64,000 nt of DNA from Cryptomeria japonica. Taxonomy: Eukaryota > Streptophyta > Pinopsida > Cupressales > Cupressaceae. The translations under genes were made by a program, and so were the position numbers. The notes under the pieces were generated by a model. The model had not been told where the DNA came from. It saw only the letters and a program-made list of their open reading frames with translations, and did no database searches. Positions 38,683 to 49,720 of the stretch are shown piece by piece. The stretch covers positions 286,811,957-286,875,956 of the forward strand of contig NC_081410.1 of the NCBI RefSeq assembly GCF_030272615.1. The letters are read 5' to 3'. Position 1 is the stretch's first letter. Each line of letters begins with the position of its first letter.

Positions 38683-39371
38683 CGGATGCACTATCCGAAG
38701 GAGGAAACATTTATAAATCATGTTTATCACTATCAAAATTCACCCAGGATATTGAGAAGAAGTCCAAAGAGCATGAGGATCAACTTACTCAGATGTCTCA
38801 GTCATTTGATCCTTTATCAGTTTCCATGAGTAGTCACAAAGAGTAATTAATATCTTTACTTGAAAAAATCAAGAGTTTGAGTTATCAAAAAGAAAAAATA
38901 ATTGGCAAGTCTATGAACTTAGGAGCCACATTACTCCCAAGTTGGATGTCATGCTTAGCTCTTTGCAAGATGCCAAAAGTGCCATGAAATCCAAGGAACC
39001 GACAGATCTCAAATTAGCAGAGGCACTTGCATACATGTTCAGTGGGCTTCTAACAATTTTGGTATGCCTTAAGAAGGGCAAGGATAGCCACCTAAATTCT
39101 TTGAAAAATTCTTAAGCAGACATGTTCAAATTTTTGTATGTAAGGACACTGTGTACATATGTGTATAGCATTCTTGGCTTGAATTTTTGGTTTTTGGGAC
39201 CCTACCTTTGCCATTGATGTCAAAGGGGGAGTGTATAGATGTGAAAAATGTTGATCTTAGGGGGAGTCTTGATTTTTGGAGTCTGACAATCAGATTTTTG
39301 GTTGCAGTGTATATATTTTGGTTTTGGTCCGACACTTTGTCATTTTTCACTGTGTTGCTATCAATGTAAAA
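38683..39371 (+). pseudogene. F2 ORF end and 3' non-coding part of C
   Basis: The frame interrupted by N1 resumes here (PDALSEGGNIYKSCL, then KSKEHEDQLTQMSQ) and ends at 38845 (SMSSHKE, TAA stop 38844-38846), with coiled-coil-like sequence following. A purine tract AAAGGGGGAG lies at about 39225-39234 and AGGGGGAG again near 39260; both are 100 bases or more upstream of the LTR start at 39372 instead of adjoining it. Confidence 0.6.
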
Positions 39372-40479
39372 GTTGGCAAGAGACACTACATTGTTGTTTA
39401 GATGTTGTCATTGATGGCAAATTGAGTCAAATATCCAATCGGCAGTTCATGATTCATTCATACCGGAATAGAGATTTAGGTTCGGTGAGAAGAAGAGGAC
39501 ATCTGATAGAGTGTACAACAATTTGGTTGGCGACTCATTTGTGTTGAGTATTTTGTTGTGGATCTCAGAGATGCATTGTGGACGTGTAATATGCCCTATT
39601 CCAAGTTTATGGCCTTCGATGTTGAGTGTTCAATGAGTTGGAAGATCTGATAGATAGGTTTTCAGGTAGATCAGTGCTTATCTGCAGTAACGTCTGAAGA
39701 TTCATTGTGCAGATCTTGCAAATTGATTTTGGCAATTGTTTGTGTGTTAGAGGATGTTAAGCCGACATGTGGGAAGTGTATGGACAATTTATTTTGGTCT
39801 GCATGGTTGTTTTGGATTGGATTGAGTTGACTTGGGTAACACATTTCATTGTGTGTTATGCGTTTTTGGGCCAACATGAAATAGACCCAAATTGATGTTA
39901 CATATATATATGAGCAATTGATATGATCCTTTTTTTATATTGGCACAGTGGTGTGAAGTGTGTATGAGTGATTGTGCGCAATTTCACATGCACGGTTGAA
40001 GGATTTGTGCTCTGGAATTCAACAGAAGATCATAACATAGCAGTGTTGCATTACAGAGTATTTTGTGCTTAATCCGAACTGTTTTGGGCATTTGTATATG
40101 TTGTTTATTAGTTTAGACATTCCAATTATTATCTGTAACCATTTTGTAAGGTAGTGAGTCTTCTAGGGTTGTAGCCCTTATTGTAATTTGAGTAGTGAAA
40201 TCTAGGTAGTGTGCCCGAATACATGTGCATTCTCCTCATGTAATATTATTATACTTTTAATAAAGTATATTAATATTGTGGGTTTCAATCCCACTGTGGT
40301 TTTTCCCTTAACCAGGTTTCCACATAATAATCCAGGTGTTATGGTGTTGTGGTTATTTTCTGTCTCTGCACTCTAGTTTTATTTATTCGCATTAAGTGAT
40401 TTAAAGGACAGATTAAGAATGTTAAAAATTGCAGAACACTGATTCACCTCCCCTCTCTCAAGGTTCCTTGATTCCAATA
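39372..40479 (+). repeat. C 3' LTR
   Basis: Pairs with 18174-19265 and is followed by the ATAAC duplication at 40480-40484. Differences from the 5' LTR are frequent, so C is an old insertion. Confidence 0.9.
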
Positions 40480-40484
40480 ATAAC

Positions 40485-41955
40485 ACCTTCTTGAAATGAA
40501 AGAGATTGGAAAACAATGCCCAAACTTTGACCTATCATGATATTTATTATGGAGAAAGTGAAAAATGAAAGGATAAGCTTGCATGATGCATTATGGATAA
40601 GACATTGATGGTGATAAGGAAAGAATTTTGGATCTCAAGGGGTGGAATGCAAGTGGATACTAGCGAGATTAGAAAATTGAAAATGATGAATGTGAGATAG
40701 GGAAAAAAAAATTACACTTGCACTTACAAGTGGGTCTTGGAGACCCAAATGCAAGTAAACAAGTCTTGCATGAAAGGTGAAAGATTGCAATCAGGTCTCT
40801 AGGACCCAATTGTAAGTGAAAGAGATAACATATCAATGGTATTGTGTAAGCTTGCAATTGGGTCCTGAAGACCCAATTGCAAGTGTACATACTTGCAATT
40901 TGAAAATGGTGGAGAAAGCAACTTTAATACTTATAGTTGCAATCAAGTCTTGGAGACCCAAATGCAAGTAAGTATATTTTAAATGAAAGATGCAAGCTTG
41001 CAATCGGGTCTCCAAGACCCGATTGCAAGTAGGTGCAAACATGAAAGGCTTTTAGGTATGATAAAGTTTCACCAACATAGTCATTGATTGCAAAAGAAAA
41101 GAGTAATAAAGAAAACCTTTCTATCGGGTCTTGAAGACCCGATTGCAAGCGAACAATCTTTTATAGAACCAAGACATGAATGGATAAACAATTGCACTCT
41201 AGTAATATGAGAAATGCAACACATAGTTAGTTTGAAGAAACCCTTACCCAAAGCACAGAGATGAGAATGCGGAAAAAGAAAACATAGAATGCTAAGGAAA
41301 GAAACAAAAACAAAAAGGAAGGACCACAAGAAACTCACCTAGGCAAGAGGTGAAAATGAAATAAATGCCTAACTCTTCAACGTGATCTCGAAGAACAAAA
41401 ATGAAACATGAGAAATGCTATCAAAGACTCATATAGATATTGGTGGAAGAATCCTCCTTCTAGAATGCAAACACATCCTACTGAGTCTTCCTTGAAAAAC
41501 GCAAGGGCAAACAAGAAAAAGAAAGGGTGAATGGGGTTTAAGAGAGCTCAATACAATTGCAAGATACACTTTACCTCATTTTGTAAAAGTACTTGTAATA
41601 GGGTCTCAGAGACCCAATTGAAAGTATTTTAACTATTTTTTCTTATGTAAGTGGACTAACTTGTAATCGAGTGTCTAAGACCCGATTACAAGTAAAGTGA
41701 ATATACTTGAAATCACATTCAAAAATTCCTACTTGCAGTCACCTATTTAAAGCCTTAAATGTCTCAAAAGGAAGAAAAAGAAATAAAATCTAAACAAAAC
41801 TTAGACTAAGACTACAAAAACACCCACTAGCAATTAGACACAAACAAATACAAGTTTTGAACCTCGTAAAACATGCCTTAGAGACAAAAACTATAAATTT
41901 TAGGAAAAAATTTGTAGGGGTTGTTAATTTTAAAAATTCAAAAATTAAGACAACA
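40485..41955 (-). promoter_or_regulatory. F1 5' leader of element A with promoter-like start
   Basis: On the minus strand the element begins at 41955 with TGTTGTCTTAATT. A TATA-like TTTAAATAGG lies near 41753-41744. Two hairpins (41693-41659, 41624-41591), a splice-donor-like CCTAG/GTGAGT with its boundary at 41339/41338, then six more hairpins precede the ORF start at 18170. Element B has the same order: two hairpins, CATTCAG/GTATGT near 51916, then eight hairpins. No ORF is seen in this leader. Confidence 0.5.
40719..41693. repeat. Hairpin array in the F1 leader, copy A (eight hairpins)
   Basis: Imperfect palindromes at 40719-40756, 40783-40816, 40851-40883, 40936-40969, 40997-41029, 41119-41150, 41591-41624 and 41659-41693. 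The best is a perfect 15-bp stem, CTTGCAATCGGGTCT (40997-41011), loop CCA, AGACCCGATTGCAAG (41015-41029). Others vary by a few bases, with changes on both arms, and spacing is irregular, from about 30 to 440 bases. Confidence 0.85.
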
Positions 41956-41960
41956 CACCA

Positions 41961-41990
41961 AGCCTTTGGAAACATACTGACGTGAACTCA
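41961..41990. other. Sliver between A and T1
   Basis: Thirty bases between the A target duplication and the T1 left end, including the TGAACTCA duplication of T1 at 41983-41990. They may belong to the LTR end of element H or to the LTR of D; I cannot decide. Confidence 0.3.
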
Positions 41991-42497
41991 CAATAATGGT
42001 TCCCACTTTTTTACCTACTTGGACACTGAGATCAACATTTTCAACATAATCTTAACTTTCTGACACCTATAAATTTTAAACCATTAAGAATTTGAAGATT
42101 ATGTAAATTAGTGATTTGTAACATCTCGTCTTTAGATTCTAAATATATTTTTTTTCAAATTTTTTTGAAGAAAATTATTTTTATTTTTCCATCTCCCTCA
42201 AAAATTAGTTTCTAAAAGAAAACAACATTTTTTAAGAGTGATGTGCCTCCCGAAACGCATGAATTTTTTTTCTATAAATAATAAAAACTCAGTTCTTTCA
42301 AATTTTGGTTTGTAGCACTAATATCTAGGGCATTAAATTGGTTTGATAGTGATATGTTGAATATTTTTCATTTTATTAAGTTTTCAAGTCCAACTAATTA
42401 TAATTTAGACATAGGTGTACGTTTGAACACATAACACTATATATATCGAAATTAATTTTTTTTGTTAGAAAGAAGACATCAATATGTAGGGCATAGA

Positions 42498-42777
42498 GTC
42501 CAAGGGGTTGAGCTTAACTGGTTAAAACATTGGTTTCTCATTGCGGAGACCCAAGTTCAATTCCCAATTGGGACATCTAAAGTGGAATTCTAAGTTGTGA
42601 CTCTTGGCCTTCCATAGGATGGGGAAGGTCTTGGGGTCAATCTAATCAACATAATAATAATATTAATAATAATTCAAAGATATGTAATGGGGATGGGACC
42701 CCCTACTGTGTCCCCACTAGTTCATAGCTCCAGTCAAAAGCTATTCAGGCTTCGGCCAATTACCGATAAAAAAAAAA
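42498..42777 (+). mobile_element. tRNA-derived SINE inside T1
   Basis: Flanked by a perfect 14-bp duplication ATGTAGGGCATAGA (42484-42497 and 42778-42791). Polymerase III box A-like AGCTTAACTGG at 42511-42521 and box B-like AGTTCAATTCC at 42554-42564. The body ends in a tract of A after ACCGATA. This is a SINE, not a tRNA gene: no acceptor-stem pairing is evident. Confidence 0.9.
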
Positions 42778-43124
42778 ATGTAGGGCATAGATATTTTTCA
42801 TAATTTTTTGGAATTAGTTTACTATTTTTCCCAATGCGTTGAACAGAGAAGTTCATGTTCATTGAAAAACAAATATTTCATAAAATTTAAAAAACAAGAT
42901 CATAATAAACTCACAATGTAATAAAATTATAGTCATTGGAAAGCTTGCTTCAAGGACTACCATAATGCATTTTGGGTTGTAAAGATCATTCCATTTGAGC
43001 CTTCAACTAGACATTTGAAGGCCAAAAATTTGCAGAAATTTGTAGAAAGTTTCAGAGAAGTGTAAAAAAGGGGGTTCGAACGAAGAGGCGGTCGAATGAA
43101 CCCCCCTAAATACCTTTGAATGAA

Positions 43125-43146
43125 GGGGGGTTCAAATGAACCCCCC
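43125..43146. repeat. Palindrome in the T1 subterminal region
   Basis: GGGGGGTTCA, AA, TGAACCCCCC: two 10-base arms around a two-base centre. Further GGGGGTTCGAACGAA, TCGAATGAACCCCCC and AGTTCGAGCGAAC copies lie within 43068-43255. Such subterminal motifs often bind transposase in hAT elements; that role here is inference. Confidence 0.65.
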
Positions 43147-43547
43147 CAGTATAATTAAAAATTGACAAAAATAACCGTTAAAGAGGGTTCTTTTGAAAGA
43201 GGGGGTTAGAGAGAACCCCAAAGGGTAGTTCGTTCAAACAACCCCAGTTCGAGCGAACACCCTCCAATTTTTTTTTCCCACCATCGCGTTTTTCCTTCGT
43301 GGGTGAAAGTGGGAACCATTATTGTGAACTCACCCACTGACACATCATCATTTGATACCTTCTCATCAACATAATGTGAACCTATAAATAATTTTGTATC
43401 ATAATATCAAGAGAGAAAACTTCTGGACCACCATCTGAACATCAACTAATCCTTTCCAAAAATATGAATCACCAACAACAACCGAGGCAATATGAGATTA
43501 ACAAAGGTTTGACATCAATGACAACAATGACATCCATATGCATAACA

Positions 43548-43561
43548 ATCTCCCCCTTTTT
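43548..43561 (-). other. D polypurine tract
   Basis: Minus strand AAAAAGGGGGAGAT immediately before the LTR start TGTTATG at 43547. A second AGGGGGAGAGAGAGAG lies near 43605-43585. Confidence 0.75.
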
Positions 43562-43770
43562 CATTTATGGTAAAACAAAATTATATTCTCTCTCTCTCTC
43601 CCCCTAACACCATTTCTCCATTTCTCCATTTTTCCCCTTTGACAACAATGACAAAGGGTAAACACCTTTAAAAATTAAAAAAACATACAAAACCATAACT
43701 ACAACCTTCTTCAACGAAATAATTAAGAAAATAAATAAGAAAGAAGAAATACCAATGAGACGTTTCTAGG

Positions 43771-44065
43771 CTATATGTCCTCGAATTGATTATTTAGACC
43801 AATAAATGATGAGTTCCAAGAATGTATAGTAACAAAAAGAATCATGTTTTGAGTTTGACAATCAACACACAAGTTTATTGCTACATCAAAGTTATTATAT
43901 TTAAACACACTTTGTTCAACTTTTTCTACATCACCCAACATTCTAGAAAATAGGGACAACCGCAATTCCATAATATCTTTAAGTCCACAAAATAATTTCA
44001 CATAATCTATCCTTTGCTTCTATCTCGTGACCAATCGGGAATGAAGATCCTGATCCTTGGATCTC
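43771..44065 (-). pseudogene. F2 ORF end (D)
   Basis: Minus-strand frame 44001-43771 (MKLFCGLKDIMELRLSLFSR...NNQFEDI) corresponds in position to the end of the C ORF. It is cut on its upstream side by element P. Function unknown. Confidence 0.45.
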
Positions 44066-44070
44066 ATGAC

Positions 44071-45127
44071 TATTGGTATTTTGGTATGGTTTTGTCATTG
44101 ATGTCAACACCTATAACACTTATCAACTTTGGCACTTTGGAAGATTGGCAATGTTCACCAGCAAGCAAGTAATTTTATGCACAGTCACCGGTATCTAGTT
44201 CACCGACAGGATATATTGTTCACCGGCACTTAGAATGACATGGAAATCACTTGGTTATGTTGAAGACATCGTTTGGACACTTTTTCTTGGAGATTTGTTC
44301 ATTGGCATATTCGTATTTGCATATTTGTTGTTACCGGCAAATAGGTCCAGAATAAGCATCGATAGACTTATCTATTCCAGATCAGCACCACACGCTTTGG
44401 AGATGATTTTGTTGTTATTGTAAATGCATTATGCCGACATGTTGAATCAGATATTGCATGGGTTATTGATTTACTTATAATTATTTTATTGTAATATCTT
44501 TTAGAGCCGACCTACTAAAATTGGTCTTAGGTTATGGTATATATGTAAGATCTGATTTGTAAGATCGATAGGCAATTGGGAAAAAGAATTATAAGAAGGT
44601 ATATGCAAGAATAAGTAGAGCTATACACACAGACATCATTTAAGGTGAAGCAAGGTTTTGTAGAGGCAATCTGAATGTACATCGGTACTAAATCCAATAT
44701 ATGAAGATGCTATTTTGAGCAGTACATCATCATTAGATTTAACCATCCAATTGTAGTCAGTGTGACTCCTATTTGTGTTTGAGCAGTGAGCTCTAGGTGC
44801 TTGGCCTTTCTGCATGTGCAGACCTCATTTGTATACACATACTATCTGCAGTAGTATCATCTGATTGTGGGTAAGGTTTCCCACCATGGTTTTTCCCCTT
44901 ACAGGGTTTCCACGTACAAATATTGGTGTTATGTGTTGTGGATGTTATTGTCTTTCTGTTTCATGCATTAATCTTTACCGGTACTGTAATTAACTGATAA
45001 ACTGTCTATCGGCATAAAGTCTGATTTACCGGTATTAAGCATTAAGGTTGGTTAAGTTGTTTTTGGTTTGAATTTATTTGACAACTGATTCACCCCCCCG
45101 GCTCCCAGTTGTCTTCGAGACCTAACA
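44071..45127 (+). repeat. P 5' LTR
   Basis: Starts TATTGGTATTTTGG (TG mutated to TA; the partner keeps TG) and ends GAGACCTAACA. Contains CATGGTTTTTCCCCTTACAGGGTTTCCACG (44886-44914) and CACCCCCCCGGCTCCCAG near the end. Confidence 0.93.
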
Positions 45128-45142
45128 ATTGGTATCAGAGCC
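45128..45142 (+). other. P primer-binding site
   Basis: ATTGGTATCAGAGCC next to the LTR end; initiator tRNA-Met type. Confidence 0.93.
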
Positions 45143-45184
45143 GAGTCCTCTTTTTGCAGAAGTTTAACAGCTTGAGGAGATCCA

Positions 45185-46442
45185 ATGTCTACTAACTATT
45201 TCAGGAAGGACAATCCTAAACTTGATGGAACTAACTATGGTATATGGAAGATCAGAATGGAGACACATCTAAATTGCATTGGAAAGGACATCTGGGATGT
45301 TACAAAGAATGGCTGCATTGCTCCTACTCAAAGTCAGCCTAATTCACCTACCTTAGGAAAAGATGAAGAAAATGATTGCAAGGCAAGAGAAGCAATTTTG
45401 AGCGCATTATCAGATCAGAAAATCATGGGATTATCAGATAGGTCTACTGCTAAAACTATTTGGGATCATTTGGAAAGATTGAATGGAGGAGATTCGACAG
45501 TCAAAATTGCAAAACTTGAAAGCTTCCAGGCCAGGTATGAAAATCTGAAAATGGAAGAAGATGAAAGGATTTCTGGTTTTATGGAAAGAGTAAATGAAAT
45601 TGTTTTGGGTATTAAATGTTGTAGAGGAACCCTAAGTGAAGATGAAATTGTTTCAAAAGTTTTAAGAGGATTGCCACCGGCATATAAAATGAAAGTTACT
45701 GCTATAAATGAGTTGAGAACAATGCCTAATACATACATCAATAACTAAGGATACATTGATTGGAAAAATTTCAGCTTTTGAAATTGAGGAATTTGGTCTT
45801 GTTGCTACTATAAAGAAAGATTTATCTTTTAAGGCATCAACATCATCTGCACCATCTTTTGACAAATCTGATTGGAAATCCTTTTATGCAAGAGAACTTG
45901 AAGAAACCAGGAGAGAAAATGAAGAATTTGAAGAACTTCAAGCACTATTCGCAAGGAAAATGCCTAAAGGTCTAGTTGGAAGTAAGTATGAAGGTAAAGC
46001 ACCCTTTAAATGTTTTAACTGTAATAAGATTGGTCATATGGCTGCAAGATGCCCTGATAGACATGCTGGACTAAGAGAAGAAGCTAGAAGAACATACAAG
46101 CCTAACCCTGAATATCAGAGATACAAATTTAAGAAGAATAAAGATAAATATTGTTATCTTGCTAATGAAGGAGTCACTGATGATTCTCATGAGGATCCGG
46201 CAGACAATGGATGGGTTTTTGTTGCTATAACAGAAGATCAACTGACACCTAATGTTCAACCGATAGAGCAGGCCCTGGCAGCTAAAGTTAAAGTTAAGGA
46301 TGAATGGATCATTGATTCAGGATGTTCACATCATATGACTGGTGATAAAGATAAATTCTTGAACTTTCAGGAATATAATGGAGGTCTGGTAAGATTTGGA
46401 GATGATTTGTTTGATCAAAGGAAAAGGTACTATATCTCTTGA
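45185..46442 (+). pseudogene. P gag, zinc knuckle and protease
   Basis: ATG 45185 (MSTNYFRKDNPKLDGTNYG) opens a gag frame to 45748. A frame change at 45750 leads to 45756-46442 with the knuckle CFNCNKIGHMAARC (about 46012-46053) and protease WIIDSGCSHHMTGD (about 46303-46344), catalytic Asp present. Another break follows at 46420. The gag fold corresponds to the UBN2-type copia gag. Confidence 0.9.
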
Positions 46443-47637
46443 TGGTAAGCATAATACTGACAATGTTTACTATGTAGAAGGTTTAAGGCATAATCTTTTG
46501 AGTGTTGGTCAATTGGTTGAGAAAGGATTTTAGTTACAATTCAAGAATGGAAAGTGCAAAATTATGAACAAAACTGGTTTGGAAATTGCAACTGGTAATC
46601 AAACTAGAGGAAATATACTTCATTTAAATAACAGTGAAAAGACATGCTTGATTGCACACATTGATGAAAGTTGGCTATGGCATAAGAGACACTGTCATAT
46701 AAATTTTGATTGCATGGTAAAAATCAGTACTACTAAGGCAGTTAGAGATTTACCTAAGATTGTTAAGCCTCACAATCCGGTATGTAAGGAATGTCAATTT
46801 CAAAAACAAATTAGAGAATCTTTTAAAAATATTCCAGAAAATTCCACTAATGCTCTTGACTTAATTCACATTGATTTATGTGGTCTGGCTAGAACTAAAA
46901 GCTTACAAGGTGATAGATATTTCATGCTAATCATTGATGACTATTCTAGAATGTGTTGGGTTACTTTTCTCAGAGAAAAATCAGAAGCTCTTGGGAAGTT
47001 CAAACTATTCAAAGCAATGGTAGAAAATGAAACCGGTAAGAAAATCAAATGTCTGAGATCGGATCAAGGAGGTGAATTCACATCTAAGGAATTTAATACA
47101 TTCTGTGAAGTGAATGGAATCAGAAGATAGTTATCAGCACCCCAGACACCATAGCAGAATGGAGTTGTAGAAAGGAAAAACAGAACTATCTTGGACGCAG
47201 CTAGAAGTATGTTATCTAAAGAAAATCTACCACATGTATATTGGAGAGAGGCAGTAAGCACATTGGTCTATACATTCAACAAAGTTCACATCAAAGGAGA
47301 AACCGGTAAGACCCCTCATGAACTATGGTTTGGTATTACTCCTACTCTTAAATATTTTAGAATATTTGGAAGTAAATGCTATATCAGAAGAGATGAGTAT
47401 ATTGGCAAATTTGATCCTAGAAGTGATGAAGGAATATTTCTTGGTTATTCATCTAAGAGAAAAGCATATAGATGCTTTAACAAGAGATTGCAGAAAATTG
47501 TTGAGAGTACAAATGTGAAGATTGATGAACAGTTTAGAGGAACTTCAAGGTATATAGACTTTGGACCGGCAATAGAGATACTGACAAATGAACCTATATT
47601 GAATCCACCAGTAAAAATGAAGATCCAGTTACATTAG
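46443..47637 (+). pseudogene. P GAG-pre-integrase and integrase
   Basis: 46564-47130 carries SWLWHKRHCHINFD and CKECQFQKQ of the zinc-binding part, then LIHIDLCG, IIDDYSRMCWVTF and DQGGEFTSKEF with the catalytic Asp-Asp-Glu. Two stops near 47128-47155 precede 47191-47637, the integrase tail ([35 protein letters not shown]). Confidence 0.9.
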
Positions 47638-47829
47638 TATCATCTGAAAATTCCACTGTAACTGAGGAACAATAGCAAATGAAGATACCTCGGTATGTAA
47701 ATTGAACCACTCTGAAAATCAGATAATTGGGAGCAAGTATCAAGGAGTTATGACAAGAGGAAGATTGGCAAATGAAGAGGTATGTCTTATTTCTCAAATT
47801 GTCCATCATCAATTAATGAGGCATGTGAA

Positions 47830-49339
47830 GATAAATAGTGGATTAAAGCTATAGAAGAGGAACTAGAACAAATTGAGAAGAATAACACATGGACATTAGT
47901 TCCCCGGCCTAAAGACAAAAATGTGATTGGAACAAAATGGGTATTAAGAAACAAACTTAATGAAGATGGGAAGGTAATCAGAAATAAAGCAAGACTAGTG
48001 TGTAAGGGATATTCTCATTAAGAAGGAATTGATTATAATGAAACCTTTGCACTGGTAGCTAGAATTGAGGCAGTCAGATTATTCTTGGCTTTTATAGCAC
48101 ACAAGAACTACAAAGTATATCAAATGGATATTAAATGTGCATTTTTGAATGGAGACCTTGAAGAAGAAGTTTACATTAAGCAAGCTGATGGATTTTCTTT
48201 AACAGATAACAAATATATGGTTTGCAGGTTAAGGATAGCTTTGTATGGGTTGAAATAAGCTAGCTCCAAGAGCTTGGTATGCTAGATTGGATAAATACCT
48301 TTTGAAGATTGGATTTTCTAAAGGTAATGCTGACAACAACTTATACTATAAAGTGACTAATGATGGCATCTTGGTTATAGAAGTTTTTGTTGATGATATA
48401 ATCTTTGGAGGAGAAGATGGATTATGTACAGACTTTTCTATTGAAATGCAACATGAATTTGAAATGTCTATGATTGGAGAGATAAAATTCTTTTTAGGAT
48501 TGTAGATTTCACATACTGATAAAGGTATATTCTTAAGTCAATCCAAGTACTTGAAGGAGTTACTAAAGAAATTTGGGATGGAGAAATCTAAACTGGTAAG
48601 CACACCTATGACTACAAATGACAAATTATCACTAAGGGATGAATCTACACTTGTTAATCCGACTAGGTACAAGTCTATGATAAGAGGTCTATTGTATTTG
48701 ACACAAACAAGGTGTGATATTATGAATGCAGTATGTATTGTTTCAAGATTTCAGAGTAATCCTAAAAAAAATCATGAATCAACAGTAAAACGGATTTTTC
48801 GGTACTTACAAGGCACTACAAATCTTGGTTTATGGTATCCTAGAGATGAAAACTTTGAATTATGTGCATACACAAATGCAAATTGGGCAGGAGATGTGGA
48901 TGACAAAAAAAGGACCACTGGCGGAGCATTTTTTCTTGGAAGCAGATTAATTTCTTGGTTGAGTAAGAAACAAAGTTGTACATCTTTATCAACAACAAAA
49001 TCAGAATATGTTGCAGCAGCAACTAACTGTACACAAGTATTATGGCTTAAGCAAATGTTGAAGGATATAAATGTAAAATGCAAGGAACCTATAACTATCT
49101 ATTGTGATAACACTGTAGCAATTGATATATCTAAGAATCCGGTACTACATTCTAAAACTAAACATGTTTCTATCAAATTGAACTTTTTGAAAGAGAATGT
49201 TGAAGCAAAAGAAGTAAAACTGGTTTATGTGAATACTAAAGAGCAGATTGCAGATATTTTCACTAAGCATTTGCCTAAGGATACTTTTGAATATATCAAA
49301 GACCAACTTGGGGTCATACCCCCACTGGTAGAGACTTAG
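47830..49339 (+). pseudogene. P reverse transcriptase and RNase H
   Basis: RT motifs run from 47890 ([17 protein letters not shown]) with stops at 48018 and 48255. 48287-48505 contains VIEVFVDDIIFGGED, the catalytic pair. 48551-49339 is the thumb and RNase H in one open frame of 262 codons: KSMIRGLLYLTQTRCDI, ANWAGDVDDKKRTTGG, STTKSEYVAAATNC, YCDNTVAIDISKNP and ADIFTKHLP. One RNase H motif reads TNANW where DADW is usual, so a catalytic Asp is changed. Confidence 0.92.
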
Positions 49340-49720
49340 ACAGTTGATGTTTGTCATCAACTAGCAAAACTAACAGAGATATCTTTTATTCCTATTTTGA
49401 TGAGGAGAGCTACTTCTCAGGAGGAGTAGTTGGCATACTGAATTAGTTGGTATTTTGTATTTGAACGTGGCTTTTGTATTAGCTCTGGCATTTGATGTCA
49501 AAGGGGGAGAGATTGATATGGAAAAACACAAGGAGAACACATGTTACTCTCAGGGGGAGAGACTGTTACTTTGGGAGATTGATTACTCTCTGTATTTGAA
49601 TTTTGATTTCTGGTTATGATCTCTTTTGGGAGATTGTTGGTTTTTGGTAATTGGCATTTATATTTTGGCACTTTGATGGTTTTTCCATCTTGTGTTGCCA
49701 TCAATGCCAAAGGGGGAGAT

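Larger units (their letters stand above)
18174..40479 (+). mobile_element. Element C, family F2 (LTR element without pol), inserted at A's start codon
   Basis: LTRs are 18174-19265 and 39372-40479. A perfect target duplication ATAAC flanks the element (18169-18173 and 40480-40484). The internal region, with N1 removed, is about 5.1 kb and holds a primer-binding site, a coiled-coil and zinc-knuckle gag-like part and a long unassigned ORF. No reverse transcriptase, integrase or RNase H was found, so it is non-autonomous. Family relatives: element D in this window. Confidence 0.9.
5969..41955 (-). mobile_element. Element A, family F1 (LTR-less unit), interrupted by N0 and C
   Basis: A consists of 5969-9402, 17052-18173 and 40485-41955, about 6.0 kb once insertions are removed. 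It is homologous along its length to element B (51379-57239). The 5' end, TGTTGTCTTAATTTTTG on the minus strand, matches B's TGTTGTCCTCATTTTC. The 3' ends share CAAAATTTT followed by AACA; A has nine further bases before the flank. CACCA flanks both sides (5964-5968, 41956-41960). The order is promoter-like 5' end, hairpin leader, one long ORF, then an AT-rich 3' region with a TATA box. No LTR pair, polymerase, integrase or transposase is visible. It may be a non-autonomous DNA transposon or an unusual retroelement. Confidence 0.7.
41991..43324. mobile_element. T1, non-autonomous hAT-like DNA transposon
   Basis: Terminal inverted repeats CAATAATGGTTCCCACTTT at 41991-42009 and the exact reverse complement at 43306-43324. 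The 8-bp direct repeat TGAACTCA flanks it at 41983-41990 and 43325-43332; 8-bp duplications and CA...TG ends fit the hAT superfamily. Length 1,334 bases including a SINE of 280. No transposase frame. The right subterminal region carries GGGGTTCRAA and TGAACCCC motifs in both orientations. Confidence 0.85.

Noticed and set aside
40719-41693. Repeat-spacer array that might be read as CRISPR
   Set aside because: Plant nuclear DNA, palindromic units in a retro- or transposon leader, irregular spacing and no cas genes.
42498-42580. tRNA gene suggested by box A and box B
   Set aside because: Part of a SINE with poly-A end and 14-bp duplication; no cloverleaf acceptor pairing.
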